Shown here: one piece after another, positions 1-7,314 of the stretch
How positions within the stretch are numbered: position 1 is the stretch's first letter
How the letters are laid out: every line of letters begins with the position of its first letter
DNA from: Stenomitos rutilans HA7619-LM2
Lineage (GTDB): Bacteria > Cyanobacteriota > Cyanobacteriia > Leptolyngbyales > Leptolyngbyaceae
Direction of reading: 5' to 3'
DNA: 42,978 nucleotides
Assembly: GCA_019358945.1 (NCBI GenBank)
Contig: JAHHIE010000058.1
Coordinates: 1-42,978 of the forward strand
The notes under the pieces: generated by a model
Seen by the model: the letters and a program-made list of their open reading frames with translations, nothing else
The model's database searches: none
What the model was told of the DNA's origin: nothing
Position numbers and translations under genes: made by a program

Positions 1-2
1 GG

Positions 3-92
3 CTCAATGGTGATTATGAGGCACTGCCGGAAACCGCGGAAACGATGATTTACCTCGCCATGATTCGGCTCATGGTTAGGCGGTTGGCGTAA
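3..92 (+). CDS. IS5-like transposase, C-terminal end only (partial)
   Basis: The window opens inside a reading frame ending in ALPETAETMIYLAMIRLMVR and then RLA and a stop. This is the usual C-terminal tail of DDE transposases of the IS5 group that are abundant in cyanobacteria (the ETMI-IAM-RLMLRRLA pattern). Everything upstream lies outside the window, so length and catalytic residues cannot be checked. A few bases beyond the stop (about 93-106, TTTGTTACACCCCT) probably form the right inverted end of the insertion sequence, because a cas10d reading frame is already open immediately afterwards. The family assignment rests on the tail alone. Confidence 0.7.
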   Translation, partial: LNGDYEALPETAETMIYLAMIRLMVRRLA

Positions 93-106
93 TTTGTTAC
101 ACCCCT

Positions 107-490
107 ACCCCTTCTCAAACAGCCTCTAAAGCACTAGAGCACATTCTTTCAGTTCCAGCAGATTGGGATGATGAGGAAATTATTGAGCAAGGTGCCGGAA
201 TGCTCAAAGACGCACTTGATCGCCAGGAAATTTACAAACGTCCTCTGCTGTTAGATAAATCTATTGACTATGAAGTTCGGCAGTTGCAGGAAATTGAAGC
301 TATCCAGACGTTCATGACTACCTGTGTAAAGCAGGTGCTTGGGGAAATGTGTAAGGGCGATCGCGCACTATTACAAGAGCAACGTAATCGGATCAAAGCT
401 GGAGTTGAGTTTGCTTACCGCCAGCTAGCCCTTCAGGAGAAACAAGCGAAAGCCAATCAGAAACAGGGAGGCGAAAGTGAGTATTCTTGA
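107..490 (+). pseudogene. csc3: 3' fragment of cas10d/csc3, large subunit of type I-D Cascade
   Basis: An open frame continues from the insertion-sequence end to a stop at 490. It has no start codon of its own at the junction; the first ATG is at 200. The tail (CKGDRALLQEQRNRIKAGVE, then FAYRQLALQEKQ) resembles the helical C-terminus of Cas10d proteins, and the gene sits directly upstream of csc2, the canonical place for csc3. Only about 128 residues remain of a protein normally near 900-1000, so the HD and palm-like domains are missing here. They may survive beyond the insertion sequence, outside the window. The frame overlaps csc2 by 14 bp, showing translational coupling in the original operon. 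A short protein could in principle start at 200, but I regard this as a remnant. Confidence 0.65.
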
Positions 491-1478
491 GACCTTAAAA
501 CCCGAATTTCATTCCGTTCTTCCGCGCTTGGCGTCGAGTAGATATATTCATTTTTTCATCATCCGTCATAGCCAGTCATTTCCAGTTTTTCAGACGGATG
601 GGGTGCTTAACACTGCCCGAACTCAAGCAGGATTGAACTCAGAAGATGAACAATCAAGTCAGATGATCAGTCGCCTAGTCATGTTCAAACGCAAGCAGAT
701 TACACCAGAGCGTCTATCTGGACGACAGTTACTACGATCGCTAGGATTTACGGACTTAGTTGAAGGCGAAAGTAACTTCTGCGACTATAACGGAGAGAAA
801 ACTTGCAAGCAATGCCCAGACTGCATTCTTTACGGATTTGGAATCGGCAGTAGAGGGGCAGAACGCTCCAAGGTTTATTCAGACTCCGCATTTTCCCTCA
901 GCCCCTACGATGCCTCTCATCGCAGTTTCACGTTTAATGCACTCTTTGAAGGAGGCACGATGATTGAGCAGGGCAAAATGCGGAGTTCGATTAATGAGTT
1001 AGATCATGTACTTCCTGAGGTTGCTTTCCCCTCTGTGGAAACACTGCGAGATCCTACTTTGGAAGGTTTTATTTATGTGTTAGGTAACCTGCTTCGTACT
1101 CGTCGCTATGGAGCACAGGAATCACGTACAGGTACAATGATTAACCATTTCGTGGGACTTGCATTTTGTGATGCTGAAGTGTTTAGTAATTTGTACTTTA
1201 CTCAAGCAATCTACGACGCACTAAAACAAAAAGGAAGCATCAACGTCCCGATTGGAGAAATCCGAAAAGAAGCAGCAGTCGTAGCAGGAAATTTGCTGGA
1301 TCGTGAGCCACTGCGAATTAGCAGAATGATGTTTGATAGTGAACTGGCTGCTTTGCTGGAAGAAGTGACTGATATTTATCAGAGCGAAGCAAAGTTGCGG
1401 TCGATCCTGTCACTGCTCTGTCAACAAACTCAAACCTATGCTCGAACCTACGGAGCATTAGTGGGCAAGACAGAGTAA
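477..1478 (+). CDS. csc2: Type I-D Cascade backbone subunit Csc2 (Cas7)
   Basis: This 333-residue protein matches Csc2, the Cas7-type RAMP that polymerises along the crRNA to form the backbone of the type I-D effector. The length fits the family (about 330-350). Visible hallmarks are the N-terminal LKPEFHSVLPRLASSRYIHF segment, a cysteine cluster at C102, C110, C113 and C116 (probable zinc site), the glycine-rich stretch LYGFGIGSRGAERSKV, and the thumb-like EQGKMRSSINELDHVLPEV segment. Its start overlaps the cas10d fragment by 14 bp and csc1 follows after 16 bp, so all belong to one operon. No lesion is seen. With Cas10d truncated, its present activity is uncertain. Identification is by recalled family features, not by a database search. 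Confidence 0.9.
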   Translation: MSILETLKPEFHSVLPRLASSRYIHFFIIRHSQSFPVFQTDGVLNTARTQAGLNSEDEQSSQMISRLVMFKRKQITPERLSGRQLLRSLGFTDLVEGESNFCDYNGEKTCKQCPDCILYGFGIGSRGAERSKVYSDSAFSLSPYDASHRSFTFNALFEGGTMIEQGKMRSSINELDHVLPEVAFPSVETLRDPTLEGFIYVLGNLLRTRRYGAQESRTGTMINHFVGLAFCDAEVFSNLYFTQAIYDALKQKGSINVPIGEIRKEAAVVAGNLLDREPLRISRMMFDSELAALLEEVTDIYQSEAKLRSILSLLCQQTQTYARTYGALVGKTE

Positions 1479-1494
1479 TCTTGAAGGAGGCTTT

Positions 1495-2301
1495 ATGGTG
1501 CTCTATTTATGCAATCTGACACTTCACGACAATGTATTTTTCGCCTCCCGTGAGATGGGAAGACTCTATGAAACAGAAAAATATCTGCACAATTGGGCAC
1601 TAAGCTTTGCCCTATTTGAAGGTTCTTACATCCCAAAAGCCTATTGTCTAGATGAGCAAATGGCAGAACGTCCTGGATATCTGGAGGCAGACTACGATCG
1701 AAACCTTCTATCTCTAAATAGAGCAGGAATTTATGTTTTTCCTGCCTTACCTGTTCATTGGTCTTATCAGATCAGTACCTTCAAATCATCTCCTTCTGCT
1801 TATCACGATCAGCCTAGGAAACTTGGATTTGGGGGAAACAATCGCAATTACCCAAGCTACGGGCGGGTAAAAGAGCTGGCTGTGGGTAGTCAGTACCAAA
1901 CCTATATCACTGCTCCTAAAACTGTTCAGATTCCAAGGTGGATCAGGTTAGGCAAATGGGCATCAAAAATCAAAGTCGATGCAAAACCTATTCTTGAAAC
2001 GAATATCAAGTCAAGAACGGGAGAATTTGTCTGTGAGCATCCCTTGAATCCAATAGACTTGCCCGGTTCTACCAGGCTGCTCCTCTACAACCGGATTGTC
2101 ATGACACCTGTAAGCTTGCTGAGTCAAGCTCAATTATCAGGTGACTATTGGGAAATTTCTCAACCTGAAGTGGCAGGTTCGACAGAACTGCCACTTCAGA
2201 AAGATTCGGCCAGACCGAGTTTGCTTACCGAGGGGGGTAGCGTATGGAGCCAGCAGTACTGTTACCACACCTTAAATCCGCAACTCTGCAAACCCTGGTA
2301 A
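1495..2301 (+). CDS. csc1: Type I-D Cascade subunit Csc1 (Cas5)
   Basis: This 268-residue protein corresponds to Csc1, the Cas5-type subunit that caps the 5' handle of the crRNA in type I-D Cascade. The N-terminus LCNLTLHDNVFFASREMGRL is typical of the family, as is the later LLSLNRAGIYVFPA region. A strong ribosome binding site (AAGGAGG at 1483-1489) sits 5 bp before the ATG and fixes the start. The 3' end overlaps cas6 by 58 bp in another frame. It is slightly longer than many Csc1 proteins (about 220-250), with the excess at the C-terminus in the region that overlaps cas6. It reads as an intact gene. Confidence 0.87.
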   Translation: MVLYLCNLTLHDNVFFASREMGRLYETEKYLHNWALSFALFEGSYIPKAYCLDEQMAERPGYLEADYDRNLLSLNRAGIYVFPALPVHWSYQISTFKSSPSAYHDQPRKLGFGGNNRNYPSYGRVKELAVGSQYQTYITAPKTVQIPRWIRLGKWASKIKVDAKPILETNIKSRTGEFVCEHPLNPIDLPGSTRLLLYNRIVMTPVSLLSQAQLSGDYWEISQPEVAGSTELPLQKDSARPSLLTEGGSVWSQQYCYHTLNPQLCKPW

Positions 2302-3056
2302 TTAATTTAGGAGCCGCAGAGAGCGGAGATTTACCTTCATCCTGTGGACGGGCTATTCATGCACAAGTTCTAGAGTGGTTTCGTCGAGGTGATCCAAAGG
2401 TTTCTGAGGCAATTCATGAAAGTCAGAATTCTCCCTTAAGTCTCTCCGGGTTGATCAGTAGATGTCAAAAAGCAAAAGTGTTAGCAGGAGATGACTGCTA
2501 TTTTCGGGTTGGGTTGTTGGACGGCAGGCTGATAGAGCCTTTACTGAAAGGTTTAGATGAAACGGAGGATGTATCGTTCTCTCTTGCCAAATTTCCTTTT
2601 GTGCTGAAAGGTATCAGCGCACTGCCAGGAGCGGATGCGTGGGTCAAAACATCAGATTATGCTCTGCTTGCTGAACTACCAATTGTACTGAACGACTTGA
2701 CACTAAAGTTTCTCTCTCCAACCAGTTTCAAGTTGAACACTGGACAGGGAATTCAATTATTTCCATCCCCTGAAGCAGTTTTTGGAAATATACATCGCCG
2801 CTGGAATGCTTTTGCTCCTGAAGAACTGAAGTTTCCCAAAATTCAATGGAGTGGATTAGTTTCTGACTATGATCTCAAAACTGAAAAGGTAAGGCTGGAA
2901 AACGCAGTTGAACGCGGTGTAATCGGTTGGGTTAGATATTTATTTCCTGATCCAGAACAAGCGAGGGTTGCAACAATACTGTCTCACTTCGCCTTTTTTT
3001 CTGGAGTAGGACGCAAGACGGCGATGGGAATGGGACAAGTAATGCTGGATGAATAA
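2244..3056 (+). CDS. cas6: Cas6 pre-crRNA endoribonuclease
   Basis: Cas6 cuts CRISPR transcripts within each repeat, leaving the repeat hairpin on the crRNA 3' end. The 270-residue protein has the two-ferredoxin-fold Cas6 layout. A conserved GRAIHA segment carries H39, a candidate catalytic histidine. A C-terminal glycine-rich loop (GVGRKTAMGMGQV, about residues 254-266) is the family signature that contacts the RNA. The ATG at 2244 lies 58 bp inside csc1 and is preceded by a G-rich stretch. It is the last cas gene: no cas4, cas1 or cas2 follows, and a short CRISPR array begins 230 bp downstream. Absence of adaptation genes is unusual for a defence locus but normal for CRISPR-guided transposons. 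Confidence 0.88.
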   Translation: MEPAVLLPHLKSATLQTLVINLGAAESGDLPSSCGRAIHAQVLEWFRRGDPKVSEAIHESQNSPLSLSGLISRCQKAKVLAGDDCYFRVGLLDGRLIEPLLKGLDETEDVSFSLAKFPFVLKGISALPGADAWVKTSDYALLAELPIVLNDLTLKFLSPTSFKLNTGQGIQLFPSPEAVFGNIHRRWNAFAPEELKFPKIQWSGLVSDYDLKTEKVRLENAVERGVIGWVRYLFPDPEQARVATILSHFAFFSGVGRKTAMGMGQVMLDE

Positions 3057-3070
3057 AACTAGACCGCTAC

Positions 3071-3180
3071 TAGCAATGAGAAGGATATTTGTCCAACCAA
3101 AGCAAGAGTTAAAATTCTAGAAAACTTTCCAGAAACAACAAACCTTAAGATACTTAACAAACTCTTGCTCTCATTCGCTA
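3071..3180. other. Imperfect long inverted repeat in the cas6-CRISPR spacer
   Basis: TAGCAATGAG at 3071-3080 and AGCAAGAGTT at 3101-3110 are both mirrored on the other side, as AACTCTTGCT at 3160-3169 followed by CTCATTCGCTA at 3170-3180. The left arm has about 20 extra bases between its two blocks. The structure lies in the position of the CRISPR leader. It could fold as a hairpin in the transcript, act as a terminator of the cas operon without a T-run, or be a remnant of a repeat. The function is unknown. Confidence 0.45.
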
Positions 3181-3286
3181 TACATAAGAAGATAAAGTAT
3201 AAGCTTTGAAGACGTTTTCTTATGCTTTAAATCAAGTTTTGCAGCAATCTTATAAGCCTCATGTAGTTTTTATAGTCTTTTCACTT

Positions 3287-3465
3287 GCCAAATGTATATT
3301 CTGGTTCACGGGACTAAAAGCACTGCGGCAGTGTCGGGGAGGGGTTCAACCACAAACCGCCAAAGATATATCCCGGTTTACGGGACTAAAAGGAATCAGC
3401 AACCCATCCTTGAATTATGCCCTTGAAGTTGGTCAAGATTATTTCCTAGCTCATGGGACTAAAAG
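3287..3465 (+). CRISPR. Short CRISPR array, three diverged type I-D repeats
   Basis: Three copies of a 34-37 bp repeat lie at 3287-3320, 3359-3392 and 3432-3465, with spacers of 38 and 39 bp (72/73-bp period). All end in GGGACTAAAAG. The middle copy contains the hairpin TCCCG-GTTTA-CGGGA, which matches the arrangement of cyanobacterial type I-D repeats (TCCCG, 5-nt loop, CGGGACTGAAAC) as recalled from the Synechocystis I-D array. The first and third copies differ at several bases, yet their 5-bp stems still pair in RNA through G-U or swapped pairs. No further copy is found at the expected distance on either side. The array runs in the same direction as the cas genes and directly follows cas6. 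Confidence 0.85.
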
Positions 3466-3624
3466 GATGGAACTTCTGAACAACAATAGCTAGTTACATC
3501 AAAGCTGACAGTGACTGAACTTGGATTTGAATATGCGAGATGGAGGTAAGCGGGTTTTCTCAGCAGTACCTACTTGAGTTAAATGTGCTTCAAAATATGA
3601 AATTCCGAATCAGATTAAAAATGC

Positions 3625-3655
3625 TTGAAAAGAACTAATTCAGTTGGATTATAAT
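3625..3655 (+). promoter_or_regulatory. Possible promoter upstream of tniQ
   Basis: TTGAAA at 3625-3630 and TATAAT at 3650-3655 are separated by 19 bp, on the strand and side expected for transcription of tniQ (ATG at 3807). The spacer is 2 bp longer than ideal and the leader would be about 145 nt. The rest of 3466-3806 shows no gene; it is AT-rich and carries no further CRISPR repeat. Confidence 0.35.
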
Positions 3656-3806
3656 CTCTAACTTGCGGCGTTTACTAAACCATAAATTAAAGCTCAAATT
3701 AGGAAAGCTCCACATTACCCAATCTGAACATTAAGCTAGTATTATCTCTGTTGAGTGAGTTAGTAATGCTAAATTAACTCAGATCGTTTGTTAGCTTTAA
3801 AGCAAT

Positions 3807-4715
3807 ATGGCACCACATTACTTGGATAAGTGCCACTCTCAAGAATTAGATGCTTCTGTTATACCAGAGCGTAGCAGGCTTTATTTTCTAGAGCCGATTG
3901 CAATAGGTACGCCCTATGTTGAAGGGCTAGTGAGCTACATTTGCCGACTTGCTGAGGCACATCACGTTTCCCCAGGAGTACTGGCCAAACAGGAGATGTT
4001 ACCCTCCTTTAGGCGAACTCATAGTGTAGGTGGTAAAACAGCTTATCGTGTACAAGACGAAGGGCTTAAAACTTCAGTATCTTCTTTCCCTACACCTAAG
4101 TATAGGAAAAATCTGAATGAGTATGGGCTGCTTTCGTGGCAGTATATAGCAGGATTGGAGCCTTTAATAATGCAATCAGGACTGCGATCGCTCACAATTC
4201 CCCCTTGGGCAGAAGAAACTGCTCGACCAAATCAAACGATTGAATTTGGAAGAAAGTTGCGATCATGGTGTCCAGAGTGCTTGCGAGCTTGGTGCGATAC
4301 GAATCAACCAATTTATGAGCCTCTGATCTGGTCGATCGCTGCTGCTACTGTCTGCCCGTTGCATCATCAACCGCTACGCTCCTATTGTCCGCACTGTCAA
4401 AGGACACAATTGCCAATCTCCGGAAGGATGCAGGTGGGTCGTTGTGTTCACTGCCAAAATTGGCTTAACGTACAACCAGAAGAACCTTCGGAGCTTGAAA
4501 CTTTAGTTGTGTCAGAAATTGATTGGCATCTCTGGGTTACAGAACGAGTTGTGGAGATACTTATCTCCAATTCAATCAAGGCAGAGACACGAGATGAGAT
4601 TGAGCGAGTTATCTATCACGGGGGGCAACCGCAACCAGACCTGACTGATTTGAATACGAGGCAGGCTCAAGGAATCTTGCTCGAAACTTGCCTCCAGTCG
4701 CTTAACAAAACTTGA
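3807..4715 (+). CDS. tniQ: TniQ-family transposon targeting protein
   Basis: TniQ proteins link a target-recognition module (a DNA-binding TnsD tail, or Cascade in CRISPR-guided elements) to the TnsC/TnsB transposition machinery of Tn7-like elements. The 302-residue protein has the N-terminal TniQ signature (LEPIAIGTPYVEGLVSYICR, then LAEAHHVSPGVL, residues 28-59). It is followed by two zinc-ribbon-like clusters: C155/C158 with C183/H186, and C194/C197 with C213/C216. At 302 residues it is longer than the minimal TniQ of type V-K elements and shorter than most TnsD proteins. It lies between the CRISPR array and the probable transposon end, next to a tRNA gene. That context suggests it serves CRISPR-guided or tRNA-directed transposition. 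tnsA, tnsB and tnsC are not in the window. Confidence 0.85.
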   Translation: MAPHYLDKCHSQELDASVIPERSRLYFLEPIAIGTPYVEGLVSYICRLAEAHHVSPGVLAKQEMLPSFRRTHSVGGKTAYRVQDEGLKTSVSSFPTPKYRKNLNEYGLLSWQYIAGLEPLIMQSGLRSLTIPPWAEETARPNQTIEFGRKLRSWCPECLRAWCDTNQPIYEPLIWSIAAATVCPLHHQPLRSYCPHCQRTQLPISGRMQVGRCVHCQNWLNVQPEEPSELETLVVSEIDWHLWVTERVVEILISNSIKAETRDEIERVIYHGGQPQPDLTDLNTRQAQGILLETCLQSLNKT

Positions 4716-4718
4716 CGA

Positions 4719-4789
4719 AAGCAAATTTTGGACAACTATTTTCGGAAGCAAATCTTGGACAATTTGTCCAAAATTCAGGTCAAGTCACA
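4719..4789. repeat. Probable right end of a Tn7-like element: clustered TnsB-type boxes
   Basis: Directly after the tniQ stop, two near-identical 17-mers lie 27 bp apart: AAGCAAATTTTGGACAA (4719-4735) and AAGCAAATCTTGGACAA (4746-4762). The second forms a 17-bp palindrome with the inverted box TTGTCCAA at 4764-4771. The block ends with GGTCAAGTCACA, so an ACA terminus (the complement of the TGT that begins Tn7-like ends) falls at 4787-4789. Chromosomal DNA and the tRNA gene follow. Repeated transposase sites ending in TGT/ACA are the known layout of Tn7-like ends. The exact last base is inferred, and one box being inverted is atypical. Confidence 0.55.
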
Positions 4790-4805
4790 TAAGGAGCTTG
4801 CGTAG

Positions 4806-4820
4806 AGCCTGTTTCGGGCT
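4806..4820 (-). terminator. Small hairpin just downstream of tRNA-Ala
   Basis: AGCCTG (4806-4811) and CGGGCT (4815-4820) can pair with one G-U, giving a 6-bp stem and a 3-nt loop that starts 2 nt past the mature tRNA 3' end. There is no T-run on the minus strand. It may be a weak terminator or a 3'-trailer processing structure. Confidence 0.25.
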
Positions 4821-4821
4821 A

Positions 4822-4894
4822 TGGAGCTAAGCGGATTCGAACCGCTGACCCTCTCAATGCCATTGAGATGCGCTACCAACTGCGCTATAGCCCC
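4822..4894 (-). tRNA. tRNA-Ala (anticodon GGC)
   Basis: Read on the minus strand, the 73 nt fold as a complete cloverleaf. The acceptor stem GGGGCTA pairs with TAGCTCC (one G-U) and is followed by discriminator A. The D-arm contains AGTTGGTAGC. The anticodon stem TCTCA/TGAGA encloses the loop ATGGCAT (GGC). The T-arm carries GGTTCGAATCC. CCA is not encoded. The identity follows from the anticodon. Its 3' end faces the probable transposon end 32 bp away, so this gene is the likely attachment-site landmark. Confidence 0.95.
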
Positions 4895-5136
4895 TTATAC
4901 GTTTTCATCATGCCTTGGCAAGCATAATTCGTCAAGCCACCACTTAAGAAAGACGTGCGTACAAGCCAAGATAGATAGCTTAAAAATCAAGCTTAGGTCG
5001 TTTCTGCACTTCGGACTAATTCAACGCATCTGAGCTTCGCCTACTGTTATCACATAGGTCTACCTACGATCGTCAATCAGCCGCTTGACGTCTCCGTTGA
5101 AATAAAGGTTGTGACGCTACATTCCAAAGCCTTTGC

Positions 5137-5814
5137 TCAAGAAGGCGGGCTAGTGTTCTCTGGCGCGGGCTGACCAAGGCGGGGTTCACACCCAGATAAC
5201 AGACGCTGGATGTTGGTACGATGGCGCAGGATCACATATAGCCCACCCAGCAGCCCGAACAGGATATAGGGGAGCGGCTGATGGGTAACCAGCATGAGGC
5301 TGGAAGCCGCGATCGCCCCTGTAATAGAGCTTAGAGACACAATTCTAGAAATTGCCAGCATCACAGCGAATACAGCTAGTGCCCCTAAGCCAACAACCCA
5401 ACTAACTGCCAGTAAAACACCCAAACTAGTCGCGACTGATTTGCCCCCCATAAAGTTTAAGAAGACCGATCGACTATGCCCTAATAATGCTGCCATACCT
5501 GCTAATGTCACCATCCAGGGTAGCCAGACAGTACTGTCGATCGAGGGTGCAAAAGCACGGACATTAACAACTGTATAAAAAGATTGGACAGCCGCGATCG
5601 CCCCTACTCCTTTCAAAATATCAATTAACAGCACCACGAGCGCTGGCAATTTTCCAATGGTTCGCAGCACATTCGTCGCACCAGTCGAGCCGGAGCCGTG
5701 CTCTCGAATATCGATTCCTTTCAAGAGTCGTCCAGCCCAGTATCCAGGCGGAATGGAGCCTAGAAAGTACGCTCCCACCAGCAGTAGTCCGTTCAAGGCA
5801 AGCCAAAATACCAT
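5137..5814 (-). CDS. plsY: Glycerol-3-phosphate acyltransferase PlsY
   Basis: PlsY is the membrane enzyme that transfers an acyl group from acyl phosphate to glycerol-3-phosphate, the first step of phospholipid synthesis in many bacteria. The protein (225 residues from the chosen ATG at 5814) has about five hydrophobic segments and the three family motifs: GSIPPGYWAGR near the N-terminus, HGSGSTGATNVLRTIGK, and GHSRSVFLNFMGGKSVATSL. An upstream in-frame ATG at 5913 would add 33 residues with no family counterpart, so I placed the start at MVFWLALN, directly before the first membrane span. The C-terminus ends in a short hydrophilic tail. It lies alone on the minus strand, next to the tRNA-Ala gene. 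Confidence 0.92.
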   Translation of the reverse strand: MVFWLALNGLLLVGAYFLGSIPPGYWAGRLLKGIDIREHGSGSTGATNVLRTIGKLPALVVLLIDILKGVGAIAAVQSFYTVVNVRAFAPSIDSTVWLPWMVTLAGMAALLGHSRSVFLNFMGGKSVATSLGVLLAVSWVVGLGALAVFAVMLAISRIVSLSSITGAIAASSLMLVTHQPLPYILFGLLGGLYVILRHRTNIQRLLSGCEPRLGQPAPENTSPPS

Positions 5815-6034
5815 TGGGTGAAGTCCTGAAGGCGTTGTAACGTTATTTGCTATCAGCGATGAGGATATAGCCGTCTTAAAGCATTCGCAAAAAGCATGCT
5901 GTGTTTGAACCAATTAGCGGTCAGCTTGGAATTGAAAGCTGTAGCTTGCTTCGCCAAAGCGTAGGCTAAGCCAGAGTCACTTTCACAAATCAAAGAGGAT
6001 CGCTGTCTTTGCTATCACAACTAGCATTACAACT

Positions 6035-7234
6035 TTAATATGAATAAGTCGGTACTTGAGGATTTGGTGCAAAGGCTAGCCAGAGCGGAAATTGCAATAA
6101 CCCTAAGCTGATCTCGTCTTCCGTTTCATCAATGATGATCAGCGGCAAGAGCCCGTCTTTAACCAGGCGATCGGCTTTTTGCACTAGCGGAAACGGATCT
6201 TCAAACAAACCCACACCACGCTCTGGGCCAAATTCACTACGAGTAATGCCAAGGCAATCTTGCAAGCCGCGCCGCCATTCGCCCAACCGTTCTGGAGACT
6301 GGGCAAGCACCAGAGCGCGTAGACGATCGCCGTACAGCGTATGTAAAATCGAAATTGTGGCTGAGGCAATGAGGATATTTTGCAAGCGGCTACCCATCGT
6401 GCGAACAGCACCCCGTCCACCCTGCGTAAAAAACCAGCCTGAGACGCGATCAGCGTGAACTGGTTCAAAGGTGCGGCGAAGCTGCCATGCCGAACCGTAA
6501 TAATCTGGTCGATTGCGGTATTGATCTAACAGATTACGAATTTTTTTCGTCTGCTCTTGAAAGCTTTGTTCAGCAAACTGGGGAGCCGTCTCTTGCTTTG
6601 AGAACACTTCAGCCGAAGCAGACGGTTTTTCAGTCATTCCAATCGCGTTCCCAGGCTGCGGCAAGTCCAGTTGCTCCGCTGCCAGTGCCAAATCTTGTAA
6701 GCTGCCAACCAGATAATCCTTAAAGCTTTGCACGCGAATCGCCAGATCTTGAGAAACTCCCGCAAACGTCGTCTTCATCTCACTACGAATGCGTTCTTGG
6801 CGGCGTTCCAGTTGCTCAACGCTAATTTGTAGCGTCTGTTTCCGCTGCTCCAGTTCTTTCAATCCTTCCTGTATCAAGCGCCCCATCGCTGCCTGTGCCG
6901 CTGCGGTTTCTTCCTGAAGACGAACTTGCGATGTCTGCAAAACGGCAATTTCACGCCTTAACGCTTGTTCGCGGCGCTGGAGATCGGTAACCCTCTGCTC
7001 AGCCGTGATGAGCGTTGTAGCATTAGGGGCTGAGGGCAGCGCTGGCTCTGTCTCAACGCGTTCTAGTAGCGGTCGTTTCTCCTCGTCAATCAATGCCTGA
7101 GCGGAAGCCTCTTGCATACCAAGCGGCTCTAAGGTAGGTTGATCGCGTGCCTCTTCGTGGTTACGCACATCAGCAGTAGCGTCGGACTGATAGCCATCCG
7201 CATCCGCTGCAATGGGCAGTTCGTCTGGATTCAT
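6035..7234 (-). CDS. DUF3086 domain protein (cyanobacterial, function unknown)
   Basis: About 399 residues. After an acidic, low-complexity N-terminus there is a long coiled coil (about residues 85-165, rich in E, Q and R). A globular C-terminal half follows, with the conserved segments NLLDQYRNRPDYYGSAWQLR, RGAVRTMGSRLQNILIASAT and LLPLIIIDETEDEISLGLLQ. I recognise this as DUF3086, found almost only in cyanobacteria and next to a DUF3119 gene, as here. I chose the ATG at 7234; a longer version from a TTG at 7348 would overlap the upstream gene. The protein has no enzyme motif that I can name. Confidence 0.8.
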   Translation of the reverse strand: MNPDELPIAADADGYQSDATADVRNHEEARDQPTLEPLGMQEASAQALIDEEKRPLLERVETEPALPSAPNATTLITAEQRVTDLQRREQALRREIAVLQTSQVRLQEETAAAQAAMGRLIQEGLKELEQRKQTLQISVEQLERRQERIRSEMKTTFAGVSQDLAIRVQSFKDYLVGSLQDLALAAEQLDLPQPGNAIGMTEKPSASAEVFSKQETAPQFAEQSFQEQTKKIRNLLDQYRNRPDYYGSAWQLRRTFEPVHADRVSGWFFTQGGRGAVRTMGSRLQNILIASATISILHTLYGDRLRALVLAQSPERLGEWRRGLQDCLGITRSEFGPERGVGLFEDPFPLVQKADRLVKDGLLPLIIIDETEDEISLGLLQFPLWLAFAPNPQVPTYSY

Positions 7235-7314
7235 GTTCAATGCAGAGGGAGATTGTTGGTCATTCGTTGCGAGTAAGCCTGCATGCCTAGTCTTTACAGG
7301 CTGACAACGAGCGC

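Noticed and set aside
3206-3493. 95-codon open frame across the CRISPR array
   Set aside because: It is translated repeat and spacer sequence; the repeated FTGLK arises from the CRISPR repeat.
4816-4894. Type V-K element (Cas12k-type) as explanation of tniQ near a tRNA
   Set aside because: No Cas12k or tracrRNA-like region is seen; the cas genes are clearly type I-D.
4821-5033. 70-codon plus-strand frame over the tRNA-Ala gene
   Set aside because: It is the complement of the tRNA; no ribosome binding site or homologue.
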